Shown: positions 58,207 to 64,000 of the stretch, piece by piece | Layout of the letters: each line of letters starts with the position of its first letter | Numbering within the stretch: the stretch's first letter is position 1 | Origin: Labia minor | Lineage: Eukaryota; Arthropoda; Insecta; Dermaptera; Spongiphoridae | DNA length: 64,000 nt | Reading direction: 5' to 3' | NCBI GenBank assembly: GCA_963082975.1 | Contig: OY720344.1 | Span: 84,494,053-84,558,052 of the forward strand | The notes under the pieces: model-generated | Databases searched by the model: none | What the model was told of the DNA's origin: nothing | The model's input: only the letters and a program-made list of their open reading frames with translations | Translations under genes and position numbers: made by a program

Positions 58207-58578
58207 TACTAGAGATCCGTCAATCGCGTAAACGTTTTAGGTGTTAATTTTTCTGGGGATTTTCCGAGTGGTCAGGTTAGATAGACTGTTAAAACAGGAT
58301 ATCTATTTATAGGAGAAAGCTCTATTTATTTGCTAGGCAAAATCGTTGGATCTTGGCAATGAAAATTTGCTGAAATAAGAAAATGGAGTTTCTCAATATC
58401 AGGGACAGATTTTAAAATTTTTAAGACTCAAATAAACAACAGTTTAGTAGATATGATTTGAAATTCCTAAAAAGCCAAATTCCCATGAACGAATCAGTTT
58501 TCAAAACCCTAGGTTACACAATTGGTATCATGCTTATTTCTTGTCTACCAGCTCGCATGACGATGTTTTCTCCAAAAT
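58207..58578. other. Intergenic DNA
   Basis: No gene or recognised repeat is seen. Confidence 0.5.
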
Positions 58579-59470
58579 ATACCATACTACATCCTCAATT
58601 CCAAAAGAAACCGAACTTTTTAAAAAAACAAAAAAAAACAATGTACATTTTGAAACAAATCACTTTTATTAATCAATGTATTTCCCTTCTGCATCGATAC
58701 ACAAATTTGCACGCTCCAACAAGTTGTCAAACGACTTCTCCATGTTCTTTATTGGAATGGTTGTCGCCTTCTCAATGGCTTCAATCGATGCGTGCCACTT
58801 TTCTTTCATCGCCAAATGCAGTTTAAGGAACAGATAGAAGTCGCACGGAGCCAGATCTGGTGAATAGGGCGAATGATGCAAAGAAATAACATGATTTTTG
58901 ACCAAAAATTCAGTTACAAGTCGCGAACGATGTGATGGTGCATTATCGTGCAATAGAGTCCAACTGCCGATTTCTCGATATTCTGGCCGAATACGACGAA
59001 TTCTTTCCAGCAAACGCTTCATGACGCCCAAGTAAAACTCTTCAGTGACTTTCTGGCCGGGTGGAATAAATTTTTTGTGGATAATTCCTTTTGAATCGTA
59101 AAAATCCGGTTCTGGGACGGCCTGATCTTTCGTCATCATCCAGCATCTCTCTACCCGATTTGAATCGCCCGAACCACTCGTAAACTTGCGTACGGGATAG
59201 ACAATCATCACCATATGCATTTTGTAGCATTTGGTGCGTTTCAGTAAAAGTTTTACTAAATTTAACACAAAAATCAATTGTAGCTCTTTGTTTGAAACCC
59301 ATTTTCCGACCGATGTATAAAACACACTGACATTTGAAAGGCAATAACTTTTGTTGTATGCATCCAAATGTCATGAAATTTATACCAGTTGTCAATGAGG
59401 GACTAAACCATCTACGGGTAAAATATTACAAGAGAAAAAAAGTTCGGTTTCTTTTGGAATGGAGGGTATA
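58579..59470 (-). pseudogene. mariner element with internal deletion
   Basis: Both ends carry the inverted block ATTCCAAAAGAAACCGAACT (about 58596-58620 and, reversed, 59434-59462), with TATA at the outer limits. On the minus strand the transposase starts at ATG 59302-59300 with MGFKQRATIDFCVKFSKTF and includes the helix-turn-helix piece LSRTQVYEWFGRFKSG and DDDERSGRP. The sequence then jumps, with a frame change, to FYDSKGIIHKKFIPPGQ, LLHDNAPSHRS and YSPDLAPCDFYLF, and ends near 58669. The spacing of the two visible catalytic Asp residues (34 between) is the mariner DD34D pattern. About 130-150 residues, including the first catalytic Asp, are missing, so it is dead. It is a different mariner family from 56360-56690. 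Confidence 0.92.
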
Positions 59471-59673
59471 ATAGTGAATATCAATTATTAATTGATATTT
59501 TAATTTTAATTTACTTAATTAATATTATTTATAATATAATATTATTTAATTTATTTAAATAATATTTTAATAACAATTTAATAATGTTCTTAAAAATAAT
59601 ATAGATAATGAAAGTAATTAAAATTGGGATTGAGTAGTTAAGTGTTTTATTTCTAATTATTAAAAAATATTAG

Positions 59674-60243
59674 CTGGATTGTCCCCACTCGACTATCTCG
59701 CAATTTGAATAGGATTAAATAACATAATATATTATATTTAAATTAAATTTAATTTATTATAAATTATAAATAATAAATATTAAATGTTTGGCTTTTTGTT
59801 GATGGCACCACTACACGTGTTGGTGCGTGAGATTTGCAGTATTAAAAAATTAATTCTGGTAATTTCAGCGAATCAATCAAGCTGAAATTCTATATATAAC
59901 AGTTTTATACAATTATTAATCATGTGAAAAATTATCAAACATATATCTTTATTTTTACGGTCACTTTAGAGGAAAAAAAATCAAAACGTTGTAAGTAATG
60001 ATCCTCTTCCGGTTGATAGAAAACTACGAATTTTGAATAATGCTCATGTACCAAATTTCATCATTCTAGTTCAAACCGTTTTTGCGTAATTTTGGTTACA
60101 TACACACACACACACATACACACACATACATTTTTCTCAACCTTAGTGAAAATGATTCAGGAACCTTCAAAACGTATAAAAACATCAAAATCTCAACATC
60201 GAAAATTTTCGTGATCGCAATACTATCTCTTACGAGATAGTAA
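59674..60243 (-). repeat. HINE-B repeat, full-length copy
   Basis: It shows both ends: CTGGATTGTCCCCACTCG with ACTATCTCGCAA on the low side, and the hairpin ACTATCTCTTACGAGATAGT (8-bp stem, 4-base loop) on the high side, with the CA microsatellite and all internal blocks. Very close to the copy at 45812-46424. Confidence 0.85.
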
Positions 60244-61430
60244 TAAATAGATATATTTTTTATAAACATTTATGAACTTCATAAATTATTAATAGTTGTA
60301 TTATTTGTATTTTAACCGGTCAATCAACATATACGTTAGTGTACAAAGGTTGCTAGCGTATGACAAAAGGTTAAACATCCCTGTTATAGACCTGTATTTT
60401 ATATACATAAATTTTATCAATTACATACTATAAATTCAAATTATGTTGTTAAGGATATTTTCCACTCATTAAATTAAAATATAAGTACATATAAAAATAT
60501 TCAACGTACAGAGAGAGGTAGGTGTACTAGTATACGAGTATATACATGCCTCCTGTGCTTTGTTAATTCAGCCGGATTATTAATGATAATGATTAAATTA
60601 TATTCGACTCAATTTCATAAAAATATGAATAGCTGTTTCAAATCATAACATTCTATTTGTAGTCATGCATTAATACATTTTCATATAAATTTATATGATT
60701 TAGGTTTATACAATATTATAGGATAGTAAATCATGAAAGAATTTTATATAAAATATGGCTAGAAAGATTTTATATTTTACGATATATATGTCAAAATTTG
60801 TTAAAATTGTATTTCCGTTTTTTCACGTTTAATTATGAGATTTGAGAATCGACGTTTCGGCGTCCATTTTCGAAGTTTTTGATTAAGAGTCGATATTAGA
60901 ATTTTGGGTTGAATGGATGGGGAAGATTTTAGACTTATTGTACTCCGAAGCTCCTCGGCACTATCACTAAAACATGCCTGCTCCTAATGACAATCCGAGG
61001 CCGAATAACTCAAAAAATGAAATCTCTCATATATACAAGTATATATATATATATATATTATAAATTTTTATTAATGGATTAAAAGAAGTCCTAATTTAAT
61101 CTCAAATTAAAAAGAACTCGGTCTCAAATAATTTGATAATTATATTGAATAACTCAAATAACAAAATTTATTTATTTAAAATTTTTTATAATGAAAATTA
61201 ACTATTGCAAGAAAAAGTAAGGAAGGTATTGAGAAACCGGACGGTCACGTGTGGAGAAAGAACAGCATTTAGAACTCAGATGGGAACAACCAAAAAATAC
61301 AAGGCCTCCAGAGGCACTAGATAAACGGATAATAACAAAATAGATCTCGAGTTTGAACGAGAAGTAAAGATGGAAAAGAAAATTGACCATAAAAAGGCAT
61401 GGTAATCGATTATATCGCATGAAATGAAAT
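60244..61430. other. AT-rich intergenic DNA
   Basis: No gene is supported. TA microsatellite at about 61038-61060. A short minus-strand frame at 61202-61420 shows no domain. Confidence 0.55.
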
Positions 61431-61433
61431 AAG

Positions 61434-61739
61434 CTGGAGTATCTCCACTCGACTATCTCGCAATTTGAATTGGATTAAATAACATATATTATATTTAAAT
61501 TAAATTTAATTAATTATAAATTAAAATTAATACATAAAATTTATTAAACCAGCGCATGTTGATGGCACCACGTCATGTGATTTGCAGGGTTAAAACGTTG
61601 TAGGTAACAACCCTCTTCCGGTTGAGCTACATTTCTCAAAAGTTGATAGAAAACTACGAATTTTGAATAATGCCCGTATACCAAATTTTATGATTCTAGC
61701 TCAAACCAGTTTTTTGCATAATTTTTGCGTAACCTTGTC

Positions 61740-61781
<42 letters not shown>

Positions 61782-61891
61782 TTTCTCAACCTTAGTGAAA
61801 ATGACTCAGGGACCTTCAAAACGTATAAAAACATCAAAATCTCGGCATAGAAATTTTTCATGATCGCAATACTATTTCTGGCGAGATAGTA
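61434..61891 (-). repeat. HINE-B repeat, internally deleted copy
   Basis: Ends as in the other copies: CTGGAGTATCTCCACTCG and ACTATCTCGCAA on the low side, GGCGAGATAGTAAAAA on the high side. The segment between GATGGCACCACG and AAAACGTTGTAGG, about 150 bp in other copies, is deleted. The microsatellite is CA followed by GA. Confidence 0.85.
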
Positions 61892-63185
61892 AAAAGTACA
61901 AATAAGATGAGAGATTTTTTTTTATTCGTATTTCATAAATTAACAAGAAAACAACAAAAACATATTAAAATAATTGGAATGTCCTTTATATTATATTTAT
62001 TAATTTGTTCATTAATTAACATATGAAGGGAAATCATTTGAATATATGTAAATGATTAATCTGGTGTAATATTCCATATATTACTGGATTTACCATCAAT
62101 CAGTTACCCCCCTTTAAGTTAAATTAGATATCATTTCGATGAATAAATCCTATTAATCATTAATCTTTATGAAATAGAAGCGGTAAATCATTAATGATAT
62201 CCAATAGGTCAGAAATCAATAGAAACAAATCAACATTATTAAATAATCTAGGATAATTAAATTATTATTTAAGCAAACCAAACAGGTGCCTGAAAAAATG
62301 GGAAAAATTTCAAATTTATAGAATTTTAATTTTTTTCTTATTCATCAAGTAATTATTAATAATTATTTATTAATTATTAATAAATTTAAATAAAAATAAT
62401 CAATAAATCAAGTGGTTTTTATTGTATTTTAATTTAATTTATAATATGAATATATTAATAGTATTTAAAGAATCGTTGATCTATTAATTTAATAAATTTA
62501 TTTATTTATTTTTTAATTAGTCACCAAATTAATTATTTATTCATTATTCTTTTTATTATTATTATTAAGAATCTCTTTCAATAATTTATTAATTTAATAA
62601 AATTAATTAAACATATGAACTATATTTTAATATGTTATTTAAACTAAAATTAAATTTAAAATTATTCTTATTCTTATTTAAGTTTAAATTTAGTTTTTAT
62701 TTCATACATTACATATATTTATAATGAATTTATAATTAACTAAAATATTTATTAACTTAATATTTCATTATTATTATTGTTGATGATATTATTATTATTA
62801 ATATTCATTCATTTAATTATTTAATTAAATAGTTGTCTGTATTATTTCCAGTTTAGTTCGTATATTTATTTGTTTGTCAAACATCTAATTAATATTTTAA
62901 TTATATAATTGAATCGATAAATTGGTGAAATATATTTATGTTCCCTGACCTTTTAAAATAAAATGAGGCATGTGATTGTTTGTGTATGTGTGAATAATAC
63001 TCTACTCTTATGACATCTAATTTATAGATTTTCAGATTATTATGTATATTGATAAATAAGTTACAGAGATCTTTAGAATTATGATAAAACTTTCTTCTTA
63101 TAATATTTTAGAAATATTATAAATTTAATTAATCTAAAATTTCACTTAGGATGGTATATTTTTTTAAATGTTAAATATATTTGAT
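61892..63185. other. AT-rich intergenic DNA
   Basis: No gene or recognised repeat is seen; very high AT content with ATT and TTA tracts. Confidence 0.55.
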
Positions 63186-63222
63186 TTTTACCGACCGACG
63201 ATAGTAAGGGAGGTATTGTTTA
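63186..63222 (+). repeat. HINE-A 5' terminal fragment
   Basis: TTTTTACCGACCGACGATAG followed by TAAGGGAGGTATTGTT matches the 5' end of HINE-A. The sequence stops matching after about 37 bases. Confidence 0.75.
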
Positions 63223-64000
63223 TTTTGTTTTTTAAGTATTAAAAATAGTATTAGTATTGTTATAGTATATAATTTATATATATTTATATTTATTATATAG
63301 TATATATTATTTGTTTAAATTATAATTATATATTTTATAAAATAAGCAAAAATAAATATAATATATTTAATATTCTTTTATAAATTATGAAAAAATATAT
63401 AATAACCAAATTAATTAAATATTAATAGATTATTAATATTATTGTTATTTAAAAAGATGAACTTAATCAGAAATATAAATTTACATAATAAGAAAAAAGT
63501 AGAGAGATTTTAAAGACTAAATATCTACATCAATTTTTACAATAAAAAGGGAAAATAGGAAAATTGGATTAAAAAATTATTATAAATAGAAGAAAATAGA
63601 ATCCAAAAATTCACCTTTTTTTACCTTTCAAATAAATTTTATTTAATCTTTTTTATTTAATATATTAATACAACATTTAAACTTAAAGTCTAGAAGATTT
63701 TGAAATATATTTTAACAATAGTTATTGATTAAAATTTAAATTGAATTAATAAAAATTGATGATTTTCATTTGATAATTAATATTATAATTTATTTATTAT
63801 AATAAGTAAGATGATGTAGGTTTAAATAAATGAATGCATTTCTGTTTAATTATGAATGAAGAGAAACAAACTACAATTATTAAAAGTGCATATATGGAGA
63901 TATTATAGGTAGTTGAAAAAGATAGATACTTTTTTTTCTCTTTGGACTATCTAACTATTTGTACGTATTGTTACGATTGAAATGCCAGTGAATGGGTTAT
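63223..64000. other. AT-rich intergenic DNA
   Basis: No gene or recognised repeat is seen. Confidence 0.55.

Noticed and set aside
1..64000. CRISPR array, rRNA or bacterial-type operon
   Set aside because: No regularly spaced identical repeats with unique spacers, no rRNA-like conserved blocks and no bacterial gene organisation; the tandem tracts are microsatellites.

Overview
The window reads as about 64 kb of a very AT-rich arthropod nuclear genome, probably an insect. The basis is one exon of a biogenic-amine receptor of the beta-octopamine type, flanked by good splice sites, together with an arthropod-style repeat load: mariner, Tc1-like, hAT, piggyBac, Helitron-type and LINE sequences and a Ty3/gypsy-like gag. 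There is no bacterial-style gene organisation, no rRNA and no convincing tRNA. Most open frames in it are chance or belong to broken transposons. Only two stretches look like host coding exons: 12542-12811 (-), which is good, and 26820-26947 (-), which is tentative.

Layout. 1-6.3 kb: intergenic DNA with a 984-bp element that has about 100-bp inverted ends (1365-2348), a HINE-A repeat (2504-3106) and a set of direct and inverted repeats (5160-6300). 6.3-12.3 kb: a decayed Helitron carrying a LINE tail (6290-6969), a LINE reverse transcriptase relic (7530-8300), a second LINE relic (10000-10620) and a small complete Helitron, H2 (11405-12242), which contains a perfect 67-bp inverted repeat. 12.5-12.8 kb: the receptor exon. 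13-27 kb: HINE-A copies, hAT MITEs, an 884-bp element with 44-bp inverted ends, a tRNA-SINE-like relic and long featureless AT-rich DNA. 27.6-31.6 kb: a deleted Tc1-like element, then a gag-only LTR retrotransposon with a very long Lys/Glu-rich region and a 3' LTR. 33.7-37.2 kb: a nested stack in which one hAT (8-bp duplication TATTATTT) holds a HINE-A copy and a second hAT (8-bp duplication CGACAAAA), and the second hAT holds a 121-bp piggyBac-like MITE. 40-44.2 kb: an intact Helitron, H1 (41055-43393), inserted in a HINE-A copy. 45-64 kb: HINE-B copies, mariner relics, hAT MITEs and AT-rich DNA.

The main structural result concerns two abundant repeat families, here called HINE-A and HINE-B. 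They differ in sequence but share one plan: a 5' end of T-tract plus a 9-10 bp motif, and a 3' end carrying the inverse of that motif followed by a short stem-loop. HINE-B also has a TG microsatellite close to its 5' end. That is the plan known for Helentron-associated elements (DINE-1/HINE type). True Helitrons are also present (5' TC, 3' hairpin plus CTAG, insertion between A and T). Because H1 sits inside a HINE-A copy, the other HINE-A copies act as its empty site and fix both ends. H1 and H2 share only their last 150 bp or so; H1 and the decayed copy at 6290-6969 additionally carry the tail of a LINE, which suggests capture. No autonomous Rep/helicase gene is in the window, so these elements must be mobilised from elsewhere. 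Several repeats carry palindromic CRE sites (TGACGTCA), and one lies in the presumed receptor intron.

All family names come from motif recognition by eye; no database search was run.
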